Positions 51,948 through 61,575 of a DNA stretch of 64,000 nt are shown piece after piece. Made by a program: the position numbers and the translations under genes. Below the pieces are notes generated by a model. It saw only the letters and a program-made list of their open reading frames with translations. It was not told where the DNA came from and searched no databases. Positions within the stretch are counted from its first letter, which is position 1, and each line of letters starts with the position of its first letter. The stretch comes from Oxalobacteraceae bacterium AB_14 (GTDB lineage: Bacteria; Pseudomonadota; Gammaproteobacteria; Burkholderiales; Burkholderiaceae_D), in contig KB906725.1 of NCBI GenBank assembly GCA_000381565.1, positions 563,785 to 627,784 of the forward strand, in the 5' to 3' direction.

Positions 51948-52991
51948 TTAGAAGTTGTGGTGGATACCGAGGCCGTAGTAGTTCAGCGTGGTAGCTGCCT
52001 TCTTGTTCGAGGCATCGAAATACAGATAGGTGCGGGCCGACAGGTTGTATTCGTAGCCGATCGACGCCTGCTTGGTCTTGGCCAGGGCCGGGTTGCCCAG
52101 GGCGTTGTCCGGGGTCTTCTGGCCGTAGCCGAAGCGGAACATGCCGGCGCCGACGGTGTAGTTGGCGCCCAGTATCCAGGCCTTGGTGTCAGGATTGATC
52201 AGCGTGCTGCTGCCCTGGTCCTGCTTCTGGTAGGAGGCCATCAGCTTCAGTTCGGTCATCGGCTTGAACGACGCGCCCACCGACCACAGTTTGGTTTCGA
52301 TGGCGTTCCTTTCATAGGCGGCATAGGCGGCGAACGGGCCGTTGGCGGCGGTGGCGCTCAGCGAGTAAGGCGTGGTGACCGGGGCGCTGTTGGCCGCGAA
52401 CTGCGGCGCGGCCGCGGTGCCCTTGCCGATGATGGCCGGGCCGTTGTTGGCTTCCTTGGCGGCCACGGTGACGTTCAGCTGGAACATGTCGGCGATCATC
52501 GGGGTGTTATAGAACACCGCGTTCGAGAAGCGGTTGCCCGAGTTGCCGGCCGGGCTCAGTGGATCGCTGGAGTAGGCGGCCACCTGCAGGTCGGTCTGGT
52601 AGCCGGCCACGGCGGGAATGCCGCTCCATGGCTCGAAGGCGGTGCTGGTTTCCTGGAAGGCGGTCAGGCCACGGCCCAGGCGCACGGTACCGAAGTCGCC
52701 CTGCAGGCCGACGCGGCTCTGGCCCTGGAACAAGGGACGGGTGGTGCCTTCAATCACGCCGGTGTCCGGCTCGTAGCGGATTTCCAGTTGGAACAGGGCT
52801 TTCAGGCCGCTGCCCAGGTCTTCGACGCCGCGGAAACCGAGTTTGTTGTTGTCGCGCTTGCCGATCTGCGTGGTGGTGCCGGTGCGCTTGGAAATCCCTG
52901 CATCTACAGTGCCATAGATGGTCACGGACGATTGCGCATACGCGCCAGCAAATACGCCCATGAGAGCCAGAGCCACTAAAGATTTTTTCAT
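51948..52991 (-). CDS. General porin (OmpC/Gram-negative porin family)
   Basis: The 347-aa protein has a signal peptide (MKKSLVALALMGVFAGAYAQ) and the neisserial-type porin start SSVTIYGTVDAGIS. It shows LGFRGVEDLGSGLKALFQLE, the loop-3 region, and an outer-membrane ending IHHNF (C-terminal Phe). It forms trimeric diffusion channels. ATG 52991 starts the signal peptide. Confidence 0.95.
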   Translation of the reverse strand: MKKSLVALALMGVFAGAYAQSSVTIYGTVDAGISKRTGTTTQIGKRDNNKLGFRGVEDLGSGLKALFQLEIRYEPDTGVIEGTTRPLFQGQSRVGLQGDFGTVRLGRGLTAFQETSTAFEPWSGIPAVAGYQTDLQVAAYSSDPLSPAGNSGNRFSNAVFYNTPMIADMFQLNVTVAAKEANNGPAIIGKGTAAAPQFAANSAPVTTPYSLSATAANGPFAAYAAYERNAIETKLWSVGASFKPMTELKLMASYQKQDQGSSTLINPDTKAWILGANYTVGAGMFRFGYGQKTPDNALGNPALAKTKQASIGYEYNLSARTYLYFDASNKKAATTLNYYGLGIHHNF

Positions 52992-53414
52992 TTGAGTTAT
53001 TCCTTTAAGAGTGAACGTGCATACATCCAAAGCTAGCGGGTCGCGTACTTCGACCCTCGGTTGCTAGGAACCTTAATATCCCGCCGGGTCAAAAACGCTG
53101 GAATGGTTGATTATGACGGCTAGTTTTGGTCGAAAGCCCAAGAAACCGGGCTTCTTGTTGTATTTTTGAAACGCTTGATTGGCAAGCCATAAGGGCCTGC
53201 TTGGCGATTATTTCCTTTCATTCAGGCATCGAAACAGCTCTAGCGTACAGGGCGAAGCGGGGGAGGGCGTTTGTGCGAAATCAAGGCGCTTCGCATAATG
53301 TTTATGGTGTGGCGCGGATCGCACGCTACACTCATAAGCACCAACGGTCGTTCCAGCCGCTGCAAACAGCTGGGATGGACTGCCGCATCGATGAATCGGA
53401 TTAATAGTGAGACG
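52992..53414. other. Intergenic region, porin / Sel1 protein
   Basis: No gene was found in these 423 bases. The first 100 are presumably the porin leader and promoter on the minus strand. The rest carries short open frames in both directions without a ribosome-binding site or recognisable product. Confidence 0.5.
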
Positions 53415-54971
53415 ATGGCTAATCGAGAAGAGTTAGGGATCATCCGGGGCGCCCGCGCGGGAGACGCCGTCTGCCAGCTGGCGTTGGGCAAGCTCTATCT
53501 GTTCGGCGGCGCCAGTTTGCCGCTCAGCCTGCCTACCGCGCTGCACTGGCTCAACCGCGCCGCGCTGCAGGAGCAGGATGAAGCCTGGATGCTGATCGGC
53601 AGCTACGTTCCCTTCGAGCATGCCCAGCACTGCCTGCCGGCGGTGCTGTCCTGGTATGACCGCGCCTACGACGCCGGCGTCGAGCAAGCCGGCCTGGTGC
53701 TGGCGCAACTGGTGTTGAACCAGGCTGCCGGGCAGGAAACGTCGCATTTGCGCGACAAGGCGTTGCAGGCGCTGGAGACGGCGGCGCGCAGCGGCTCGGC
53801 CGAAGCGCAATGGTTGCTGGCGCACCAGTCCGGCGCGCAGCCGCCGTCGCCGGCGCCGCTGGCGCCGCTGCCGTCGCGGCGCGGCCTGGGGCCGCAGCGC
53901 GCCAGCGTCCGCCAGCAATGGCTGGCGCGGGCGGCCGACAGCGGCCTGGCCGCCGCCCAGTACGCCGTGCTGGAACAAGCCTGGCACGGCGACCGTGCGG
54001 CATTTCTGCAACGCGCCTTGCCGCTGGCGCGCAAGCTGCTCGCCGACGCCCCGGCCGACGCCGAAGCGGCCCGTGCCGCCGAGTGGCCGCTGGAACCGGC
54101 CCAACTGACCCTGCTGGCGCGCTGCGCCGAGCTGTTCGACAGCCACACCGAACACCGCGAGGTGTTGCATCACTGCCGCGAACTGGCCGCCCACGGCGGC
54201 GACCGCCACGCGCAGCTGGCGCTGGGCCTGTGGTTTGCCCGCATGGACGGCGACGGCAGGCGGCAGGCCGACGGCATTGCCGCCGTCAACTTCAAGCGCG
54301 CGATCCGCTGGCTGACCCAGGCCGGCGACCAGGGCTTGGCCGAAGCCTGGTATGCGCTGTCGCGTATTTACCTGAAACCGGAATTTTCCCAGCGTTGCGT
54401 GGCGGAAGCCCAGGCCTACCTGGAGCGGGCGGCCGACATGGGCCACTGCGCCGCGCAGCTGGAGTGCGGCATGTACGCCTGGCGCAACCGCCGCACCGAC
54501 GAACACAGCGACGTGCGCGCCGCCTACTGGTTGCAAAAGGCGGCGGCCCAGGGCTGCGCGGAAGCGGAAACGGCGCTGGCGCGCGTGGCGGCGGCGCCCA
54601 AGGCGTCGGACTGGGCCGATGCCATTCTGTGCGGCAAGACGCGCGAAGCGCTGGAAAGCCAGCCCTTGCTGGCGGCGCGGCTGGAGTTGGCCGAGCTGTT
54701 CGGGCTGAGCCGGGCGGAAGCGTTGTTGCTGGATGTGAAGGCGGCCGACCAGGGCCATTGCCTGGTGGTGGATATCCGCGCCAGCTACGGCCGCAGCAAG
54801 CGGCGCCTGGTGTTGCTGCGCACCGCGCGCGAGCGCCAGGCGCTGGACCGCATCGCCCGCCTGTTCGAGCATCTCGACAACGGCCCGAACGGGCTGGAGG
54901 GCAACTACCGCCAGCGCCTGTACCGGCTCAAGACCTGGCAGCCGGCCGACGACGACCGCCTGGCCGCCTGA
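53415..54971 (+). CDS. Sel1-repeat (SLR/TPR-like) protein
   Basis: The 518-aa protein contains several Sel1-like repeats, for example LALGKLYLFGGASLP, AEAWYALSRIYLKPEF, CAAQLECGMYAWRNRRTDEH and AAYWLQKAAAQGCAEAETALA. It ends in a basic C-terminal domain. There is no signal peptide, so it is probably a cytoplasmic scaffold. The start is ATG 53415 or the in-frame ATG 53391; neither has a strong ribosome-binding site. Confidence 0.85.
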   Translation: MANREELGIIRGARAGDAVCQLALGKLYLFGGASLPLSLPTALHWLNRAALQEQDEAWMLIGSYVPFEHAQHCLPAVLSWYDRAYDAGVEQAGLVLAQLVLNQAAGQETSHLRDKALQALETAARSGSAEAQWLLAHQSGAQPPSPAPLAPLPSRRGLGPQRASVRQQWLARAADSGLAAAQYAVLEQAWHGDRAAFLQRALPLARKLLADAPADAEAARAAEWPLEPAQLTLLARCAELFDSHTEHREVLHHCRELAAHGGDRHAQLALGLWFARMDGDGRRQADGIAAVNFKRAIRWLTQAGDQGLAEAWYALSRIYLKPEFSQRCVAEAQAYLERAADMGHCAAQLECGMYAWRNRRTDEHSDVRAAYWLQKAAAQGCAEAETALARVAAAPKASDWADAILCGKTREALESQPLLAARLELAELFGLSRAEALLLDVKAADQGHCLVVDIRASYGRSKRRLVLLRTARERQALDRIARLFEHLDNGPNGLEGNYRQRLYRLKTWQPADDDRLAA

Positions 54972-54975
54972 GTTT

Positions 54976-55031
54976 GCGCCTTAAATCCCGCGCCTTAAAT
55001 CTCGCGCCTTAAATCTCGCGCCTTAAATCTC
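54976..55031. repeat. Four tandem 14-bp units at the dapF 3' end
   Basis: GCGCCTTAAATCTC repeats four times (54976, 54990, 55004, 55018; the first with CCC). The last unit overlaps the dapF stop. Read on the minus strand each unit is GAGATTTAAGGCGC, so the final E-I-stop of dapF is copied in tandem. Confidence 0.95.
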
Positions 55032-55886
55032 TATTTCGCCTTCGAACACCGTCACCGCCGGGCCGGTCAGCCACACCGGCTGGCCCACGCCCGCCCAGCT
55101 GATCGACAGCTGGCCGCCGCGCGCGTCGACCTGCACCGGGCTGTCCAGCAAGCCGCGGCGGATGCCGGCCACCACGGCCGCGCACGATCCGGTGCCGCAG
55201 GCCAGGGTTTCGCCGACGCCGCGCTCGAACACGCGCAGCTTGACGTGGTGGCGGCCGACGATCTGCATGAAGCCGGCGTTGACGCGGTTGGGGAAGCGCG
55301 CATGGTGCTCGATCAGCGGGCCGGTCAGCTCGACCGGCGCGGCGTCGACATCGTCGACGACCTGCACCGCGTGCGGATTGCCCATCGACACCACCGACAT
55401 CAGCACGCGCTCGCGCGCGCCGCCCAGCTCCAGCACCAGCGGCCACAGGGTGTCGTCGCCCTGGCGTTCGCCGTGCAGGCCGTCGGCGTCGAACGGCACG
55501 CGCTGCGGTTCGAGCACCGGCGCGCCCATGTCGACCGTGATGCTGCCGTCCGCCTCCAGCCGCGGCGCGATCACGCCGGCCTTGGTCTGCACCGTGATGC
55601 TGCGCTGGGTGGTCAGGCCTTTTTCCGCGACGAACTTGACGAAGGCGCGCGAGCCGTTGCCGCATTGCTCGACCTCGCCGCCGTCGGCGTTGAAGATGCG
55701 GTAGCGGAAATCGCAGCCCGGCGCGGTCGGCCTCTCCACCAGCAGGATCTGGTCGGCGCCCACGCCGAAGCGGCGGTCGCCCAGCAGCTGCCATTGCGCG
55801 GCCGAAAAGTCGATGTGCTGGTTGATGCCGTCGATGACCACGAAGTCATTGCCGGCGCCATGCATTTTGGTGAATTTGAGTTTCAT
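55023..55886 (-). CDS. dapF: Diaminopimelate epimerase
   Basis: The 287-aa enzyme converts LL- to meso-diaminopimelate for lysine and peptidoglycan. The two active-site cysteines are in CGNGS (C75) and ACGTGS, and MHGAGNDFVVIDG opens the fold. It is complete. It is followed after 15 nt upstream by the lipid A acyltransferase pair on the same strand. Confidence 0.95.
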   Translation of the reverse strand: MKLKFTKMHGAGNDFVVIDGINQHIDFSAAQWQLLGDRRFGVGADQILLVERPTAPGCDFRYRIFNADGGEVEQCGNGSRAFVKFVAEKGLTTQRSITVQTKAGVIAPRLEADGSITVDMGAPVLEPQRVPFDADGLHGERQGDDTLWPLVLELGGARERVLMSVVSMGNPHAVQVVDDVDAAPVELTGPLIEHHARFPNRVNAGFMQIVGRHHVKLRVFERGVGETLACGTGSCAAVVAGIRRGLLDSPVQVDARGGQLSISWAGVGQPVWLTGPAVTVFEGEIEI

Positions 55887-55901
55887 CTGCTGCCTGTGTT
55901 A

Positions 55902-56780
55902 TTACTCGGAACGCTGGTACAACGAAGCTTCGCCGTGCGGGCGCGTCTTGAAGCGCTTGTGCGTCCAGAAATATTCAGCCGGGGCTTCGCGCACGCGCTC
56001 CTCGATGAACGCGTTCATGCGGCGGGTGGCGGCAACCATGTCGGGACCAGGGTAATTGTCCCACACTGGATAGAATTTCACACGCCAGCCCCGGTAACCG
56101 GGCAGGAAGGTGGCGATCACCGGCATCACCTGGGCGCCGGTGGTGGCGGCGATGCGGGCGGTGGCGGTCAGGGTGGCCGCCTCGATGCCGAAGAAGGGCA
56201 CGAACTCGGCATCCTTTTCGCCGAAGTCCATGTCCGGCAGCATGAAGTAGGGCAGCTTGTCGCGCAGCGCGCGCAGGATGGGCTTGATGCCGTCCTGGCG
56301 GGTGAACAGCTTGACCGGCTGGAAGCGGGCGCGGCCGGCTCGCAGCACCCGGTCGAAGGCGGCGTTCTTTTGCTGCACGTACATGGACGAGGCGCTGGTC
56401 ACCATGGCGATCGAGGCGCCGGCCACGTCCAGGCAGACGAAGTGCGGGCACAGCAGGATGGTCGGCCTGGCCGTCATCTCCGCCACCGGCACCGGGCCCG
56501 GCTCGACCTTGATCAGGCGCTTCAGCCTGGCCTCCGACGCCCACCACAGGATGCCGCGCTCCCACACGCTGCGCGAATACGCCTGGAAGTGGCGGCGGGC
56601 GATGCCGGTGCGCTCGGCCTCGCTCAACTCCGGCATGCACAGGCGCAGATTGGTCAGCGTGATGTGGCGGCGTGCGCGCATCACCACGAACAGCAGGCTG
56701 CCGACGGCGTCGCCGAAACGGCCCAGCACCGGCAGCGGCAGCCAGTGCAGCAGCCACATGATTCCCAGCAGCAGCTTCAT
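55902..56780 (-). CDS. Lipid A biosynthesis acyltransferase (LpxL/LpxM family), second gene
   Basis: The 292-aa protein has an N-terminal membrane segment (LLLGIMWLLHWLPLPVLG) and the acyltransferase H-x4-D motif in CPHFVCLDVAG. KLPYFMLPDMDFG and the ending PAEYFWTHKRFKTRP are family features. It adds a secondary acyl chain to lipid A precursor. Its start overlaps the stop of the upstream paralogue (ATGA). Confidence 0.92.
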   Translation of the reverse strand: MKLLLGIMWLLHWLPLPVLGRFGDAVGSLLFVVMRARRHITLTNLRLCMPELSEAERTGIARRHFQAYSRSVWERGILWWASEARLKRLIKVEPGPVPVAEMTARPTILLCPHFVCLDVAGASIAMVTSASSMYVQQKNAAFDRVLRAGRARFQPVKLFTRQDGIKPILRALRDKLPYFMLPDMDFGEKDAEFVPFFGIEAATLTATARIAATTGAQVMPVIATFLPGYRGWRVKFYPVWDNYPGPDMVAATRRMNAFIEERVREAPAEYFWTHKRFKTRPHGEASLYQRSE

Positions 56781-57640
56781 GCCGATTCTCCCGAGGCCGG
56801 CGCGGAGCCGGGCGCATCGATGCCGGCCGGCACCTTGTAGCGGTTGTAGCTCCAGAAATACTGGGCCGGGCTGCGCGCGATCAGGCGTTCCATCGCGTGG
56901 TTGATGGCCTGCGCCTGTTCGGCGGCGCTGCCGTCGAGCTTGCCGTCGAAGGGGACGAAGCGGATCACATAGCCTTTGCCGCCCGGCAGGCGTTCGGCGT
57001 AGGTGACGATGATGGTGGCGTCGCCCAGCTGGGCCAGCTTGGCCGGCAAGGTCATGGTGTAGGCGGCGCGGCCGAAGAAGGTGGCCCACACGCCTTCGCC
57101 CTCCTGCGGCACCTGGTCCGGCAGCAGGCCGATCGGCTTGCCCTTCTTGAGGCACTTGGCCAGCATGCGCACGCCGGACAGGGTGGCCGGCGCCAGCAGC
57201 AGGTTGTCGCGCGCGCGGGCGCCTTCGATCAGCGGCTTCAGCGCGGCCTTCTTGGGCGGACGGTACATCACCATCAGCTCGGTGCGCAGCGCGATTTCCT
57301 GCGCGACGATTTCAAAGCAGCCCAGGTGGGGCGTCAGGAACACGATGCCGCGGCCGGCGTCGAGCTCGGCCTGGACGATGGCCCAGTTCTCGTCGCTGGC
57401 GTGGCGCGACACGCGCTGCGGGCTGGCGCACCAGATGAAGGGCAGCTCGACGATGCTCTTGCCCGCCTCGGCGATGGCGGCCGACAGGTGCTGCGCATAG
57501 CCGGCCTGCGCCAGGTTGGCGCGCATGCGGCGGCGGTAGGAAGGCGAACTCAGGTAGACAAGCCAGCCCAGCGCGGCGCCCATTGCGTGCAGAAATGGCA
57601 ACGGGAAGATTGAGAGAAATCGAAAAATTGGTACTAGCAT
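56777..57640 (-). CDS. Lipid A biosynthesis acyltransferase (LpxL/LpxM family), first gene
   Basis: The 287-aa protein begins MLVPIFRFLSIFPLPFLH, with H-x4-E in TPHLGCFEIV, KPIGLLPDQVP and PAQYFWSYNRYKVP. It is a paralogue of the overlapping downstream gene, so the pair probably adds two different secondary acyl chains. ATG 57640 is chosen; an in-frame extension to 57805 runs into the metK leader. Confidence 0.92.
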   Translation of the reverse strand: MLVPIFRFLSIFPLPFLHAMGAALGWLVYLSSPSYRRRMRANLAQAGYAQHLSAAIAEAGKSIVELPFIWCASPQRVSRHASDENWAIVQAELDAGRGIVFLTPHLGCFEIVAQEIALRTELMVMYRPPKKAALKPLIEGARARDNLLLAPATLSGVRMLAKCLKKGKPIGLLPDQVPQEGEGVWATFFGRAAYTMTLPAKLAQLGDATIIVTYAERLPGGKGYVIRFVPFDGKLDGSAAEQAQAINHAMERLIARSPAQYFWSYNRYKVPAGIDAPGSAPASGESA

Positions 57641-57778
57641 GAGTAATTCGTCTAATAGAGGAGTACTTTGGCTTCTGTTGCTCTGCCAAAATTTTTTAAG
57701 AAGCGTAAAATAACACGTATGGAGTATCCGCTGAGTTAACAGACAACTTGCGAAGCGGAATATAAATATCGCTAAAGC

Positions 57779-57803
57779 GTCGCAAGCCGTATTGGTTAGC
57801 GAC
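57779..57803 (+). promoter_or_regulatory. Hairpin in the metK leader
   Basis: GTCGC-A-AGCC-GTATT-GGTT-A-GCGAC is a symmetric 25-nt hairpin with an A-A mismatch, about 33 nt before the metK start. No known SAM riboswitch consensus is recognised. It may be a structured leader or an operator for the divergent pair. Confidence 0.35.
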
Positions 57804-57835
57804 AAAACATTCTCAACCAGTATCAGGAGCTTGCG

Positions 57836-59002
57836 ATGTCAAACGATTATCTTTTCACTTCCGAATCCGTTTCGGAAGGCCACCCGGACAAGGTCGCCGA
57901 CCAAATTTCCGACGCGATTCTGGACGCCATCCTGACCCAGGACCCGAAAGCCCGCGTTGCCGCGGAAACCCTGTGCAACACCGGCCTGGTGGTGCTGGCC
58001 GGCGAGATCACCACCTACGCCAACGTTGATTATATTCAAGTTGCGCGCGAAACCATCAAACGCATCGGCTACGACAATACCGACTACGGCATCGACTACA
58101 AGGGTTGCGCCGTGCTGGTGGCCTACGACAAGCAGTCGCCGGACATCGCCCAGGGCGTGGACGAAGGCGCGGGGATAGACCTGGATCAAGGCGCGGGCGA
58201 CCAGGGCCTGATGTTCGGCTACGCCTGCGACGAAACCGCCGAGCTGATGCCGGCCGCGATCCACTACGCGCACCGCCTGGTCGAGCGCCAGTCGCAGCTG
58301 CGCAAGGACGGCCGCCTGCCTTGGCTGCGTCCGGATGCCAAATCGCAAGTCACGCTGCGCTACGTCAACGGCCGCCCGGTCGCGGTCGACACCGTCGTGC
58401 TGTCGACCCAGCACGCGCCGGAAATGCAGCACAAGCAGATCGAAGAAGCGGTGATCGAAGAGATCATCAAGCAGGTGCTGCCGCGCGAATGGCTGGTCGA
58501 CACCAAGTACCTGGTCAACCCGACCGGCCGCTTCGTCATCGGCGGTCCGCAGGGCGATTGCGGCCTGACCGGCCGCAAGATCATCGTCGACACCTACGGC
58601 GGCGCCAGCCCGCACGGCGGCGGCGCGTTCTCCGGCAAGGATCCAACGAAAGTGGACCGTTCGGCAGCCTACGCCGCCCGCTACGTGGCCAAGAACGTGG
58701 TGGCCGCCGGCCTGGCGCGCCAGTGCCAGGTGCAGGTCAGCTACGCCATCGGCGTGGCCCGTCCGATCAACATCACCGTGTACACCGAAGGCACGGGAGT
58801 GATCCCGGACGACAAGATCGCCGCGCTGGTGATGGAGCACTTCGACCTGCGTCCGAAAGGCATCGTGCAGATGCTGGACCTGCTGCGTCCGATCTACGCC
58901 AAGACCGCCGCCTACGGCCACTTCGGCCGCGAAGAGCCGGAATTCACGTGGGAACGCACCGACAAGGCCGCCATTCTGCGCGCGGCGGCCGGCCTGAAGT
59001 AA
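57836..59002 (+). CDS. metK: S-adenosylmethionine synthetase
   Basis: The 388-aa enzyme makes SAM from methionine and ATP. Signatures include SEGHPDKVADQISDAILD, GAGDQGLMFGYA and GGGAFSGKDPTKVDRS. ATG 57836 follows an AGGAG at short spacing. It begins the methyl-cycle cluster and is followed by a strong terminator. Confidence 0.97.
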   Translation: MSNDYLFTSESVSEGHPDKVADQISDAILDAILTQDPKARVAAETLCNTGLVVLAGEITTYANVDYIQVARETIKRIGYDNTDYGIDYKGCAVLVAYDKQSPDIAQGVDEGAGIDLDQGAGDQGLMFGYACDETAELMPAAIHYAHRLVERQSQLRKDGRLPWLRPDAKSQVTLRYVNGRPVAVDTVVLSTQHAPEMQHKQIEEAVIEEIIKQVLPREWLVDTKYLVNPTGRFVIGGPQGDCGLTGRKIIVDTYGGASPHGGGAFSGKDPTKVDRSAAYAARYVAKNVVAAGLARQCQVQVSYAIGVARPINITVYTEGTGVIPDDKIAALVMEHFDLRPKGIVQMLDLLRPIYAKTAAYGHFGREEPEFTWERTDKAAILRAAAGLK

Positions 59003-59019
59003 TCGTCGTCCGCTGAATC

Positions 59020-59060
59020 ACAACGCCCCGGCCTGCGCCTGCAGCCGGGGCGTTGTCATT
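59020..59060 (+). terminator. Terminator of metK
   Basis: ACAACGCCCCGGC and GCCGGGGCGTTGT form a 13-bp stem with an 11-nt loop, followed by CATTT. The T run is weak, but the stem is very stable. Confidence 0.75.
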
Positions 59061-59130
59061 TGGGGCGCAGCGGCGGCGGCGGCGGTGGATTCGGTGGCAG
59101 ATATTTTTCGCGTTGGTTTTCGGTGCTCAT
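59056..59130 (-). CDS. 24-aa proline-rich micro-ORF
   Basis: The ORF (MSTENQREKYLPPNPPPPPP...) has ATG 59130 after AGGAG at 7-nt spacing, the best ribosome-binding site in this stretch. It ends in poly-Pro and a basic tail. Its stop overlaps the metK terminator arm. It lies 21 nt after the 72-aa ORF. No family is known. Confidence 0.45.
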   Translation of the reverse strand: MSTENQREKYLPPNPPPPPPLRPK

Positions 59131-59151
59131 GCGGTTCTCCTGATCGCGCAT

Positions 59152-59370
59152 CTATTCGGCGCGTAACATGGTGTTCAATTTGCGCTGGGTCTTGGCCCGC
59201 AAATGCTCTGTCAGCAGCATATCGTAAGGGAAGTCACCCAGTTCGACGCGGTATCGGCCGTGCAGTGCGAGCAATTTTTTTTCATACTCTGCGATGGGAA
59301 ATTCGGTGTTGATTTTCATCCGGATAATCAGCGACCCGATGTCGTTGGTCAATGCCGCCAGTTCGCTCAC
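59152..59370 (-). CDS. 72-aa hypothetical protein
   Basis: The ORF starts at GTG 59370 (SELAALTNDIGSLIIRMKIN) and encodes a mostly helical, charged protein ending LNTMLRAE. There is no clear ribosome-binding site, so translation may depend on the 29-aa ORF 16 nt upstream. Antisense to the metK-ahcY direction. No family recognised. Confidence 0.45.
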   Translation of the reverse strand: MSELAALTNDIGSLIIRMKINTEFPIAEYEKKLLALHGRYRVELGDFPYDMLLTEHLRAKTQRKLNTMLRAE

Positions 59371-59386
59371 CGCTGTCGCATGGATT

Positions 59387-59476
59387 TTAAGCCGCTTCTA
59401 GTTCTTCGGTGTAGCTGGTGGTGTACAGCAATTGGTGGGCTTCGTTCCAGATCGCATCGCGCGGGTCGATGGCCAT
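59387..59476 (-). CDS. 29-aa micro-ORF or gene remnant
   Basis: ATG 59476 has GGAG 6 nt upstream and encodes MAIDPRDAIWNEAHQLLYTT followed by SYTEELEAA. The ending looks like a well-formed protein C-terminus, so this could be a leader peptide, a tiny antitoxin-like protein, or the tail of a decayed gene. Confidence 0.35.
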   Translation of the reverse strand: MAIDPRDAIWNEAHQLLYTTSYTEELEAA

Positions 59477-59587
59477 GGCGTGCTCCAGGCAAAAATATCA
59501 CTATAGGCTGTCGGCATATGGTCTGTTTGTGCCGCCTCAAACCGGAATTTCTTGCGCCTGTCATGCCCAACGGTGCTAAAATGCGGC

Positions 59588-59650
59588 TTCCGAGGAGCGT
59601 TGCGACGAATCACGATTCGCCAGGCTCGGAGTCCCAAACCGCGCTCACGT
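59588..59650 (+). promoter_or_regulatory. S-adenosylhomocysteine (SAH) riboswitch
   Basis: The conserved SAH aptamer blocks appear in order: CCGAGGAGCGTTGCGACG, a variable hairpin, CCAGGCTCGG, and GCGCTCACG. P1 pairs CCGAG with CTCGG. The aptamer ends about 32 nt before the ahcY start. SAH binding turns on ahcY, removing SAH, an inhibitor of methyltransferases. The class is known in beta- and gammaproteobacteria upstream of ahcY. Confidence 0.95.
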
Positions 59651-59681
59651 TACTTTTTTCAACACATGAAAGGAGGGCGTG

Positions 59682-61109
<1,428 letters not shown>

Positions 61110-61116
61110 AACCCGG

Positions 61117-61195
61117 GTCATTCCCGCGCAGGCGGGAATCCATAGAACGCCGACTCCGGCGCTTCAGCATGGATTCCCGCTCGCGCGGGAATGAC
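61117..61195. repeat. Intergenic palindromic repeat, copy 3
   Basis: A 79-bp element with arms GTCATTCCCGCGCAGGCGGG and GCTCGCGCGGGAATGAC around an ATAGAACGCCG spacer, 8 bases after the ahcY stop. It lies within an apparent ahcY-metF operon. Confidence 0.85.
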
Positions 61196-61224
61196 GCCGT
61201 TCCTCCTTGCAGCGAGTTCATTTT

Positions 61225-61575
61225 ATGCGTTTGGTCCTTACCTGGTTAATCAATGCAATTGCCTTGCTGGCAGTTCCCTACCTGATGCATTCCGTCGATG
61301 TCACAAGCATAGGCGCAGCCCTCGTCGCGGCTCTTGTACTGGGCCTGGTCAATACGCTGATACGCCCCGTGCTGTTGTTGCTGACGCTGCCCGTGACCGT
61401 GGTGTCGCTGGGCCTGTTCATCTTCATCATCAACGGCTTCATGTTCTGGCTGGTCGCCCAATGGGTGGACGGCTTCCACGTCGACAGCTTCGCGTCGGCG
61501 ATCGGTGGCGCACTGTTGTACAGCGTGATTTCCTGGGCCCTGTCTACCTTACTTTTGAAGAAGTCAGATGGCTAA
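61225..61575 (+). CDS. Phage-holin-superfamily-IV-like four-span membrane protein
   Basis: The 116-aa protein has four membrane spans (LVLTWLINAIALLAVPYL, IGAALVAALVLGLVNTLI, LLLLTLPVTVVSLGLFIFII and a C-terminal one). This matches the PF04020 family, which despite its name is a common chromosomal membrane protein. It overlaps the metF start by 8 bases, a conserved arrangement in Burkholderiales. Confidence 0.9.
   Translation: MRLVLTWLINAIALLAVPYLMHSVDVTSIGAALVAALVLGLVNTLIRPVLLLLTLPVTVVSLGLFIFIINGFMFWLVAQWVDGFHVDSFASAIGGALLYSVISWALSTLLLKKSDG

Noticed and set aside
57641..57835. A SAM riboswitch before metK
   Set aside because: A hairpin is present, but none of the conserved SAM-I, SAM-II or SAM-III/IV core sequences is recognisable.
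61225..61575. Holin-like protein as evidence for a second prophage
   Set aside because: No phage genes surround it. The family is a common chromosomal membrane protein and its overlap with metF is a conserved arrangement.
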